Shown piece after piece: positions 38,196 to 47,337 of a stretch of DNA of 47,337 nucleotides. How positions within the stretch are numbered: the stretch's first letter is position 1; each line of letters starts with the position of its first letter. A model generated the notes under the pieces. The model saw only the letters and a program-made list of their open reading frames with translations, was not told the origin of the DNA and did not search any database. A program made the translations under genes and the position numbers. This DNA comes from Asparagopsis taxiformis (Eukaryota; Rhodophyta; Florideophyceae; Bonnemaisoniales; Bonnemaisoniaceae), in contig JALQPE010001754.1 of NCBI GenBank assembly GCA_030407315.1, positions 1 through 47,337 of the forward strand. Direction: 5' to 3'.

Positions 38196-40188
38196 GAACT
38201 ATACAACAAACACTACTCGCTATTTCAGACGACGCGGTACACAAATAGCGTAGTCTCAACCTTCCGTGAGGCCTTCTCTGATGCGCACAAGTGCGAAACA
38301 CGTCTAGACGTACATCAGAAGTGAGCGCGGGATTTTTCGGCACAGGAGATGCTGGGCCACCAAATTGATTTTTCGGAAATTTTAGAATTTCTGGGCTGGC
38401 CAGCAATGCAATCGAGCTGGACATCCACCGGACGTCCATTTCAGGTTGGTCGTGAGAGAGTGGGGCGGGAACATGATGAAACAAGGACCAAGACCTGTCC
38501 CTGACGTGTTGAGCCTGAAATCGACCCTTCGTAAGACGCGATTTTGGCTTACAGTTGGTGCTTACAGAAGCCAGTGATGACCCCGGTCGGGGCGGCAGCC
38601 GGTTCCTGGGGCCGTTGTGGCCAAATTAGACACCTTGATTTGAATTGAAATTTGGGCTATTCTCAAAAACATGCACATGTGAACATGTTTTTGAGATGGG
38701 GGTCTGCCGTACGGCACAATCGACCCGCCCAAATCGATGATTTTTCACAATTTTTTTCTGCCCGAAATTTTAGAATTTCTGGGCTGGCCAGCAATGCAAT
38801 CGAGCTGGACATCCACCGGACGTCCATTTCAGGTTGATCGTGAGAGAGAAGGGCGGGGACCATGATGAAACAAGGACCAAGACCTGTCCCTGACGTGTTG
38901 AGCCTGAAATCGACCCTTCGTAAGACGCGATTTTGGCTTACAGTTGGTGCTTACAGAAGCCAGTGATGACCCCGGTCGGGGCGGCAGCCGGTTCCTGGGG
39001 CCGTTGTGGCCAAATTAGACACCTTGATTTGAATTGAAATTTGGGCTATTCTCAAAAACATGCACATGTGAACATGTTTTTGAGATGGGGGTGTGCCGTA
39101 CGGCACTTTCGACCTCCCAAATCGATATAATTTTGCAATTTTTTTTCTGACTGAAATTTTAGAATTTCTGGGCTCGCCAGCAATGCAATTGAGATGGACA
39201 TTCACCGGACGTCCATTTCAGGTTGGTCGAGTATTGCACATGGATACAGTTTTGCAGCTATTTCTCAGCCCAACATTTTAGAATTTCAGGGCTGACCAGC
39301 AATGTAACCGAGGCGGACTTCCACTGGACGTCCATTTCAAGTTAGGCTAGTGCTGCACATTTGCTCGCATCGCAGCAACTAAGCAAGTGTTGAGAGCACC
39401 GAGATGCCATGCAGACAAGAGGGAATCGGCTGCAAACGGCTTCCCTGGTCGGCAGCTGGATGTCTGGATGTCAATGGCTGCAAGCATGGAAATCTTGCTA
39501 CCGCACGGCGCATACACACTGCAGCAGCACATCACTGACGCATGCGAAAGTTGGGTGCTGCAGTGCGTGGTTGTTTGTGTGTTTGTGTGTGCACGACGAA
39601 CCTTGTGGTATCCCTAGGCGTGCACTGGTGCAAAACATTTGGACTGCCCCATCGGTCGTACTTTGACGCATTTACATGCATCGGAGAACGACCAAGGAGG
39701 TAGAGCAGCAATCGCTGTTGGCTGAGCGTCCAAATTGGAGGGCTTGGGACAATGGTTCTATAGCAGTCATTTATAGGACGCCCACCGTTGATGACTGAGA
39801 TCCACGGTGGGTTTAGTATTCATGGTGTTGTCCTGCATTGGCGGATGTCGAAGACGAGTACTTCCAGTGAGCGTCCAAGCTGAACAGCGTGAGTGGGTAA
39901 GTGAGCGGGGAGGGGCCGCTCGGGGCGCTTGGTAGCTTCTGGGGCCGTTGTGGCCAAATTAGAATCGATTCTTGATCAAGCCTATGTCCGGCGGACGTCC
40001 TGAATTGCTTTATTTTTTGGGCTATTCTCAAAAACATGCACATGTGAACATGTTTTTGAGATGGGGGTGTGCCGTACGGCACTTTCGACCGCCCAAATCG
40101 ATGTATTTTTGCATTTTTTTTCTGACTGAAATTTTAGAATTTCTGGGCTCGCCAGCAATGCAATTGCGCTGGTCATTCACCGGACGTC
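38196..40188. repeat. P, left internal inverted repeat of unit B
   Basis: Same orientation as P of unit A, with hairpins at 38662-38695, 39051-39084 and 40027-40060. Its outer part is R-type (CACGTCTAGACG), whereas the left P of unit A is L-type, as expected for an inverted unit. It lacks the 70-bp block of unit A and has an 11-bp ATCGATTCTTG insertion near 39964, both shared with its own P'. Confidence 0.9.
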
Positions 40189-42811
40189 TATATGCGCTCA
40201 AGCGATTGCTGTCTGCTTCAAATACCTGAGACATTATTGCCCCACACGACATAAAGTCCCCCAACATGCGACGCCCATCAAACATAAACATTTTCATGCT
40301 CTTACTACATTCTAGTCGCACACATACATCCATCTTCAAACAAAAAATGTCATTTAAACACCACCAGTCCCGCTTCATCGTACGCCAATACCGTCCAGTC
40401 GCCCAGCAGACAAGCTAGCCGTGCAGAAAACAAGCACTGCCATCTACGACGGAAACGACTGGATCTCATCATCGCTCTCAGCATTTCCAACAAGCCCAAC
40501 ATGTTTCCCCTACGTCACCCTGCAAAACGATACCATTGTATACTTCTGCATTCTCCGTCAATTGCATTCATTCAATCTGCGCAATGAATTCTTCAATCTC
40601 GAAGCCGGCCGGGTTTTCTGCCCATCCTGCAATAAGGGCATTGGAGAAAGTTCTCTAACAATGGCCACTAAAGCCTTGATGCAACTACACGGTGCTGATT
40701 GCTTCTATCGCTTCCTCAAATCTGTCGACATTTACAACATACCATCCATCCGAAACATTTCCAAACTAAACTAGACTGTTCATTGACAAACTCGTGTGTA
40801 GCCCCATTTAGACCACTCACCACTGGTATCTGCTGAGTCACCGCGCACTGCCCTGGTGCTCCCTCCTGAATTCGCTTGGGCTGTCTCAATACATTCCGTA
40901 CTATGCCTATGAAGCAGTCCCATTATGGATCAGCGTTCTGCGTGTTCAGCACATCATCCCCACGTTACCAGAGCTGCAATTTCTCAGCGGTACGGGTATC
41001 ATCAATCCTTAGCACAGATGTGATACAGCAGCCGATGCAGGTCAATTTCTAGACTCGTAATTTTGCACTCAAGAAGGGAGATCGGTATGGAAATTGTCCA
41101 GGCATAACAAACCGCCTGTCCTGCTCTCCTGCAGAGCAAGCTCCATCGATCCAGTCGATCAGGAACCTGACGACATGTAGTCGGCGTTCGTTCCGGACGC
41201 GGAAAGGGCAAATTTTTGTGTGGCGTTTGCAGATTCAGTCGCAACGGGAAGCGATGAAACTTTCCGCATGGCGTTTGACTGCGGTTTATTTGAGACAGAC
41301 ATCGAGCGATCGGTGTTTCTGTCCAGATGAAGCTGGAGATCAATGCCGTATTTGAGCTGATAATTGGAGCAAAGATTTGAAACAAATTTTCTGTGCAAAT
41401 TTACGACGCGACACGGCGGAGGGTGGATAACTCAACGTTAGATGTTATTGGTTGAGCCAACATTACAAGACCGTACCGACGACACGCGCAATCATTGATT
41501 TTTCGCTCATTGCTTAGGGAGCAAAACTGTCCTATGGTCGTATCAAGTTAGACCAGCACATATTTCCGAAAACATCTTGGTGGAACGAAGTCGGTGCTCA
41601 CGAAAGCCTGAGAGCTGCCTTGAGTCGAGGATTTTGTACGCCGCCTTATCTGTGGTAGTTTCATACTGCGTTGTTTCACCGTTGGACCTGTGCCACGCAC
41701 ACTTGGATCTCTCTCCATACGTACGTGTAGATATGATGTGAATTGAGCTACAATAGCATACCAAACTGGAAACCAGTATCTACATGCTTTGTGAGAATAT
41801 AATGCCTCTTCCTCGAGAAAAGGCCTCCTTCGGAATACTAGATTTCATTCAACCATATCCATCCATCTCCCATCGCTTCAGCATGAAATCATCACCATTC
41901 CATCCATCGCAACGTTCGTCTCTATCGAAACACTACTCTCCACACATCTCCCCGATCTTTCAGTCCGACCGTACCCGGCGGCGGCCGAGAGAAACGTACT
42001 GGCCATTGTTAAAAGTATCTACGACGGCAATGAGCGCATATATAAATCATTCTCTATGTGAACACAGACCCTGATTGCCTCTCGTTTGTGGCAGAAATGA
42101 AACAAACACAAAGACTGCAACTCGTCCATGCGAAAAGCAAAAGCTACAGATTTTTAGCAAGTATCGATAGCTACAAAGAACCACTGCAACGTTTATTCTA
42201 GACTTGTATACATTTTCATTAGCACTTACATTACCATACACGAATAGTATTGCATTAAAGATTTTATGAGAATGACAGGGGTCAGCGGCCGGGTTCCCTC
42301 CAGCTCAGCTTGGCTCAGCTCCGGATGCAGATGTGGTGAAGGGAAGAGAGAAAAGTCAGATATTCTACCATGATCTGATTTGATTTGCAATCCGAGAACT
42401 TCTTGACTCCCAAAAGGTGTAAACAGTATCCCTGCATATTGGCATCGCCCAAAAGAACTGCAGCACTAACTCAATTTTCATTGCAGAGATCAGCACAACG
42501 TATTCGTCTTGAGTGTCACAAGTTGCAATTAGATGGCGCTGACTCGAAGCTAGGAGAGTTGGTAGTTGTGCCGAGTCGGCGTCTTCGGTTTGATCGCTCG
42601 TGTAAATATCCAAGCAAAATGGCAGGCAAGGAGATACAAAGCCACGCAACAATCAAGCTTACCACATTCCCCAGCCAGAATCACCATAGAAATCCTTGCA
42701 GTCTGCATCACACAGATCATCTTACGCAGTGCGTGCTGCCCAGGTCGTTATTCGGCCCTATCCAGAAACACTTTCAGGCCTAGTGCAACCAGTAGATCTG
42801 AAATGGAAATG
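40189..42811 (+). other. S, central segment of unit B
   Basis: Nearly identical to 17973-20594 in the same orientation, with scattered single-base differences (for example one base fewer in runs near 42041 and 42264). Its open frames correspond to those in unit A: 40421-40774 plus, 41002-41385 minus, 42385-42783 plus. No domain was recognised. Confidence 0.6.
40421..40774 (+). CDS. Unidentified 117-residue open frame in S (unit B)
   Basis: Counterpart of 18205-18552, with two substitutions and a one-base insertion near 40753 that changes the last residues (SIRNISKLN). The C-terminus is therefore not under obvious constraint. No family recognised; coding is doubtful. Confidence 0.2.
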   Translation: MQKTSTAIYDGNDWISSSLSAFPTSPTCFPYVTLQNDTIVYFCILRQLHSFNLRNEFFNLEAGRVFCPSCNKGIGESSLTMATKALMQLHGADCFYRFLKSVDIYNIPSIRNISKLN

Positions 42812-44410
42812 GACGTCCGGTGAATGACCAGCGCAATTGCATTGCTGGCGAGCCCAGAAATTCTAAAATTTCAGTCAGAAAAAAAATGCAAAAATACATC
42901 GATTTGGGCGGTCGAAAGTGCCGTACGGCACACCCCCATCTCAAAAACATGTTCACATGTGCATGTTTTTGAGAATAGCCCAAAAAATAAAGCAATTCAG
43001 GACGTCCGCCGGACATAGGCTTGATCAAGAATCGATTCTAATTTGGCCACAACGGCCCCAGAAGCTACCAAGCGCCCCGAGCGGCCCCTCCCCGCTCACT
43101 TACCCACTCACGCTGTTCAGCTTGGACGCTCACTGGAAGTACTCGTCTTCGACATCCGCCAATGCAGGACAACACCATGAATACTAAACCCACCGTGGAT
43201 CTCAGTCATCAACGGTGGGCGTCCTATAAATGACTGCTATAGAACCATTGTCCCAAGCCCTCCAATTTGGACGCTCAGCCAACAGCGATTGCTGCTCTAC
43301 CTCCTTGGTCGTTCTCCGATGCATGTAAATGCGTCAAAGTACGACCGATGGGGCAGTCCAAATGTTTTGCACCAGTGCACGCCTAGGGATACCACAAGGT
43401 TCGTCGTGCACACACAAACACACAAACAACCACGCACTGCAGCACCCAACTTTCGCATGCGTCAGTGATGTGCTGCTGCAGTGTGTATGCGCCGTGCGGT
43501 AGCAAGATTTCCATGCTTGCAGCCATTGACATCCAGACATCCAGCTGCCGACCAGGGAAGCCGTTTGCAGCCGATTCCCTCTTGTCTGCATGGCATCTCG
43601 GTGCTCTCAACACTTGCTTAGTTGCTGCGATGCGAGCAAATGTGCAGCACTAGCCTAACTTGAAATGGACGTCCAGTGGAAGTCCGCCTCGGTTACATTG
43701 CTGGTCAGCCCTGAAATTCTAAAATGTTGGGCTGAGAAATAGCTGCAAAACTGTATCCATGTGCAATACTCGACCAACCTGAAATGGACGTCCGGTGAAT
43801 GTCCATCTCAATTGCATTGCTGGCGAGCCCAGAAATTCTAAAATTTCAGTCAGAAAAAAAATTGCAAAATTATATCGATTTGGGCGGTCGAAAGTGCCGT
43901 ACGGCACACCCCCATCTCAAAAACATGTTCACATGTGCATGTTTTTGAGAATAGCCCAAATTTCAATTCAAATCAAGGTGTCTAATCTGGCCACAACGGC
44001 CCAGGAAGCATCCGAAGCCCCGACGGGGCCATCACTGGCTTCTGTAAGCACCAACTGTAAGCCAAAATCGCGTCTTACGAAGGGTCGATTTCAGGCTCAA
44101 CACGTCAGGGACAGGTCTTGGTCCTTGTTTCATCATGGTCCCGCCCTACTCTCTCACGATCAACCTGAAATGGACGTCCGGTGGATGTCCAGCTCGATTG
44201 CATTGCTGGCCAGCCCAGAAATTCTAAAATTTCCGCAAACCAATTTGGTGGCTCAGCATCTCCTGTGCAGAAAACTCTCGCACTCATTTCTGATATACGT
44301 TTTGACGTGTTTTTTACTTTTAAGCATCAGGAAAGGCGTTACGGAAAATTGGGACTACGCCACTTGTGAGCCGCGTCGTCTGAGATAGCGAGTAGAGTTT
44401 GTTGTATAGT
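42812..44410. repeat. P', right internal inverted repeat of unit B
   Basis: Inverted partner of 38196-40188, with hairpins at 42940-42973 and 43916-43949. One hairpin module present in the other three P arms is absent here, which accounts for its shorter length. The outer end is L-type (CGTTTTGACGTGTTTTTTAC). Confidence 0.9.
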
Positions 44411-45189
44411 ATTTATATTGTATTCCAAATGTGCGTTCGAGACCTCGTTTGTAATGTTCTCGTGGTTTTGTGGGTATCAGTTTTGTGCTCACTTCTGGCA
44501 GCCCAATGGTGGAATGTGCCTGAGCGATCAATCATCACCGCTAGGTCACACATTTTGCTGGCAACGTGCGCTTGGAGGACGAATGACCGCCGTGGGAGAT
44601 GGATTTTCAATTAATTCATTTGAAATAATAAAATTATATTAACTGCGAACTTCATGGAATAAGTTTGTGCTTTACAGTGGATATTACAGGGATCATTTAA
44701 GGGAAGCAAATGGATTGTGATATATATGATTATACCATTCCGATGTTCTCGATCCGGATCTCATCATTCGGGAGTTCAGAGACCATGGCTTGGGCCATTA
44801 TTAATCTCAATACCGGCGATGATATGGAGTATGCACAGCAGGACTTAAGCTGACGTTGAAAGCTGTCCAGTCGACGCCGCAGGTTAATCTGTGGAGTTCC
44901 ACTTCTCCGCCGTCACTGGCTGAGGTTCTTTGGTCGTGTTTCCTTTGTTTGGTGTAGAGGATAGAACGACGGTGAGTATGCCAGTTTGGAGAGTATGCAG
45001 CGAGGGAAGCGTGTGTTTTGAGTCGTACTGTTGTCGTTGATGCGATATTGATCATTAGACGCTTCGTGAGTCGTGGTTTGCATGTTGTGAACCATGGGAG
45101 GCAGGTAAGTAAGTTAGTCTCGCGGGTGTGCAATAAGGGATGCATGGGTTTTTAGTCTGACTGTTCTGGTTCATTTTGATGTTGTATAG
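44411..45189. other. L arm of unit B, proximal part
   Basis: Mirror of 15031-15811. On the plus strand an open frame from 44399 (Cys/Trp-rich, CVRDLVCNVLVVLWVSVLCS) could be an upstream exon or signal-peptide-like segment of the array transcript, but there is no independent support. Decayed array repeats begin at ~44958 (12-nt-like segment 44960-44971 followed by GTGAGT). Confidence 0.35.
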
Positions 45190-46253
45190 GTGGTGCAGGA
45201 ATAGTGATGAAGTAAGGTAAGTTTCATTGAGCTGAAAGACGGGTTTCGCGATGAAATGGAATGCTGACTACATTTTTTCGTTGCACGATTTGTGAATTAT
45301 TGGTTGTATTGTTTGTATGATGCAACGAGATGAAGAGGTTAAGTGCGTCCTGAGGGTATGAAGCGAGGGAAGTGTTTGTTTTAAATTTGACTGTCGTCTT
45401 TTATGCAATATTTATTTATTGGGAGCTTAGTGAGTCATGGTGCATATTTGCTGAAGGGTGGAAGGAGGTAGGCGAGCATTTGAGGGGTGCAGTGAGTGGA
45501 ATGTGGGTTTTGAGTCTGACTGCTGTGGTTGATGTTGATTTTGTGTAGGTGATTCTGGAATGGTGATGACGGAAGGTAAGTTACATTGAGCGCCTAGTTA
45601 AGTTGCGCGAAGATATGGAATGCTGACTACATTTTTTTGTACAATTTTTGACTTATGGTTTCTATTGTGTGCAGGATACAACGAGGGTAAGTAGTTCTGA
45701 GGGTATGCAGCGAGGGAAGCATGGGTTTTCAGTCCGACTGTTGTTGTTGATTTCGATTTTTGTAGGTGATGCAGGAATGGTGATGACGGAAGGTAAGTTG
45801 CATTTAGCGTGCAGTCCGGTGGTGCGAAGATGCGGAATGTTGACTTCATTTGTTGGTTGTGAGATTTTCGACTTTTGGTCTGTATTGTGTGTAGAATGAA
45901 ACGAGAGTAAGTGAGTTCTGAGGGTATGCATCGAGAGAAGTGTTTGTTTCGAATCTGACTATTGCAGTTAATGCGATATTTATTCATTGGAAGCTTATCC
46001 AGTCATGGTGCGTATTGTGTCGAGCGAAGGAAAGTGCGGAAGTTTTGAGAGTATGCTGAGAGGGACATGTGGGTTTTGAGTCCGACTGTTGTTGTTGATT
46101 TCGATTTTATGCAGGTGATGCTGGAATGGTGATGACAGAAGGTAAGTTTCATTGAGCGCCAAGACTTGTTTGCGAAGATATGGACTGCTGACTTTGATTA
46201 TTCATTGCAAGGTTTTGCATCATGGTTTGTATTGTGTGTAGGATGGATGAGAG
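45190..46253 (+). other. Tandem array of splice-framed microexon-like segments (unit B)
   Basis: 27-nt segments at 45190-45216, 45549-45575, 45766-45792 and 46115-46141, and 12-nt segments at 45675-45686, 45895-45906 and 46242-46253, each sit between a pyrimidine-rich YAG and a GTAAGT. Intervening candidate introns are ~79-102 bp where clear and carry CTGAC-like branch words. In the only open frame the 27-nt copies encode DAGMVMTE variants. The first copy has a TAA and one 12-nt copy a TGA, so part of the array is degenerate. Mirror of 13965-15030. Confidence 0.5.
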
Positions 46254-46341
46254 GTAAGTAAGGGATTTTCTAAGATATCTGGCGTGGTAAGCGTTGCTTT
46301 TGAATCTGACTGTTGGGGTTGATGTTGTGTATGTGATGCAG

Positions 46342-46526
46342 GAGTGGTGAAGCAGGAACGGCAGGACTCAGGGAGAGTGAAGAAGGGATCTAGGAAGATG
46401 GGGAATGAAGCTGTGAGGTGTTTCTGGTATGTGTATATTTTCGGGCATACGATAGAAGTAAGAGTGGGTTTCAAGTCGTGTAAGATTTTGCTGACCATGT
46501 TCGTGTTTCATGTCTTGATGATTTAA
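46342..46526 (+). other. Candidate terminal exon of the L-arm spliced transcript (unit B)
   Basis: It follows an acceptor-like GTGATGCAG and ends at TAA 46524-46526. It enters in phase 1, the phase left by every upstream array segment. The product would have a basic stretch (RVKKGSRKMG) and a hydrophobic C-terminus. Counterpart of 13692-13876, differing by a few substitutions. Confidence 0.3.
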
Positions 46527-46696
46527 TGGGCTGGGGTGGTGTCGAGGAAAGCGGGGATGGATTGGGAAGGAGCAGATTTTTTGTAATCTAGGTCGTGAGG
46601 GTTCTTGAAGTATGTGCGGATGGTGGTGCATGGCGTTCGGATGGTAGGGAGAACGCGATAGTGAGGGAGATGGTGATCGACGGTATGCTGACAGGT

Positions 46697-46835
46697 ATTT
46701 TGTATTCTGGCTGGATACGTATTCCATATTCTAGCTGGATACATATTCCGTATCCTGGCTGGATACGTATTTCCTATTCTAACCGGGTATTTATTTCCTA
46801 TTCTGATCAGATATGTATTTCCTATTCTAGAGAGA
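46697..46835. repeat. Tandem array (~25-26 bp period), unit B
   Basis: Mirror of 13386-13525: copies of GGATACGTATTTCCTATTCT with drift. Confidence 0.85.
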
Positions 46836-46954
46836 CTATTGTATACCAGCAGTTTCGTAAATGAGAGAATAAAATACGGTCCGATATGGCCCTCAATTTA
46901 CCATCCGCTGTAATTTCTTCCCTCCCGGTTTTTGCTGATATATTGTATACTGAA

Positions 46955-47125
46955 TGTCGGGTCCTAGGATCCCGCCAAACGTACTAGAGAAACTGGATGT
47001 CGGGTCCTAGTACTCCGCCGAACGTACTAGAGAAACTGGATGTCGGGTCCTAGTATTCCGCGAACGTACTAGAGAAAGTGGATGTCGGGTCCTAGTATTC
47101 CGCCGAACGTACTAGAGAAAGTGGA
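46955..47125. repeat. Subterminal 43-bp tandem array, unit B (4 copies)
   Basis: Mirror of 13037-13265. The variant copy with ACATTCAGCGGGATCC is missing, and the remaining four align one-to-one with unit A copies 5, 4, 2 and 1. Confidence 0.9.
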
Positions 47126-47220
47126 CGTCCGCATCCAAAATTTTATTTTTTTTTTTCGGACGCGGACGTTCATTGTTCTAGTAATCTCGGGGCCGACTAG
47201 GACCGCGTACTAGAGAGACT

Positions 47221-47250
47221 GCGTCCGCCGTCCACTTCCGAAAACACAGA
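47221..47250. repeat. Right TIR of unit B and of the composite
   Basis: It ends CCACTTCCGAAAACACAGA, the complement of the left terminus at 12919. A small rearrangement just inside (GCGTCCGCCGTCC) distinguishes it from the left end. Confidence 0.85.
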
Positions 47251-47337
47251 CGTAGACGCCACAAACAAAAAATTGTGGGAGGGGCTGAACGCTAACCCCT
47301 CCTCCGCTGCAGACGACCTGCCAAACGCGAATTACGA
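47251..47337 (+). other. Right flank with open frame, identity unknown
   Basis: From the TIR to the end of the window a frame stays open, reading DVDATNKKLWEGLNANPSSA and onward. Base composition is like that of copia-1 rather than the gypsy core. It may be the continuation of an interrupted copia element or the start of another gag; too short to tell. Confidence 0.3.

Larger units (their letters stand above)
12919..47250. mobile_element. 34.3-kb composite inverted-repeat element (two foldback-like units around a gypsy-containing core)
   Basis: Both outer ends carry the same terminal sequence, TCTGTGTTTTCGGAAGTGGA at 12919 and its complement ending at 47250, followed inward by matching subterminal arrays. 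Unit A (12919-24186) and unit B (36738-47250) are inverted copies apart from a flipped centre. The 12.55-kb core (24187-36737) is unrelated, CG-rich gypsy material. The arrangement resembles a bacterial composite transposon or Drosophila foldback composites. No transposase was recognised. Target duplication of the whole composite was not found (flanks TACCGATC and TAGACGCC differ), so single-step transposition of all 34 kb is unproven; nested insertion or a large inverted duplication are alternatives. Confidence 0.7.
36738..47250 (-). mobile_element. Unit B: 10.5-kb foldback-like TIR element, inverted relative to unit A with flipped centre
   Basis: From right to left it repeats unit A: L end with TIR and 43-bp array, microexon-like array, internal inverted repeats, R arm and R-end TIR. 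The exception is its S segment, which keeps the unit A plus-strand orientation. It is ~750 bp shorter than A, with one fewer hairpin module, one fewer 43-bp repeat and a 70-bp deletion in both P arms. No clear target duplication flanks it (GACGGGGTA left, TAGACGCC right after the extended TIR). Confidence 0.75.

Noticed and set aside
12919..47250. Polinton/Maverick, Starship or giant viral insertion
   Set aside because: Size and TIRs fit loosely, but no protein-primed polymerase, packaging ATPase, capsid, tyrosine recombinase or other hallmark gene is visible in any frame.

Overview
This is a gene-poor, repeat-dominated stretch of a eukaryotic nuclear genome. It holds nested retrotransposons (two Ty1/copia families and one Ty3/gypsy chromodomain family) and a very large structure built from inverted repeats. 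I see no rRNA, tRNA, CRISPR array, bacterial operon or recognisable host housekeeping gene. The host is uncertain. The second copia family has an unusual layout that recalls the GalEa-like copia lineage, known to me from red algae and marine animals, so a red alga is one possibility, but this is a low-confidence guess.

Layout. (1) 1-2863: 3' half (integrase, reverse transcriptase, RNase H) of copia-1, plus strand. (2) 2883-7836: a nearly full copia-2 element on the minus strand. (3) 7870-10862: a second copia-2, head-to-head with the first, cut off at 10863. (4) 10863-12918: LTR, gag-protease and an integrase remnant of a copia-1-like element that interrupts copia-2 and is itself interrupted. 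(5) 12919-47250: a 34.3-kb composite with matching terminal inverted repeats. It consists of two ~11-kb foldback-like units, A (12919-24186) and B (36738-47250), in inverted orientation around a 12.5-kb core. (6) Core, 24187-36737: a decayed gypsy gag-protease region, a gypsy element that is nearly intact apart from two frame breaks (27484-34416), and a 350-bp tandem duplication. (7) 47251-47337: a short right flank.

Each ~11-kb unit has the order L arm - P - S - P' - R arm. The L and R ends carry a ~30-bp TIR plus subterminal tandem repeats. P and P' are ~2-kb inverted repeats full of small palindromes, and S is a ~2.6-kb central segment. No transposase, recombinase or polymerase is visible in either unit, so any mobility would need help in trans.

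Most notable observations: (a) S lies in the same plus-strand orientation in both units although their outer arms are inverted, so S is flipped relative to L/R in one unit. This is the signature of recombination between P and P'. (b) Unit-specific differences occur in both P and P' of the same unit, which points to gene conversion within each unit. (c) The L arm contains a tandem array of 12-nt and 27-nt segments framed by splice-site-like sequences, all multiples of three and in one phase, which looks like a microexon array. (d) The copia-2 pair forms a ~3-kb-arm palindrome whose arms share disabling lesions, and one arm carries two further long palindromes in its leader.
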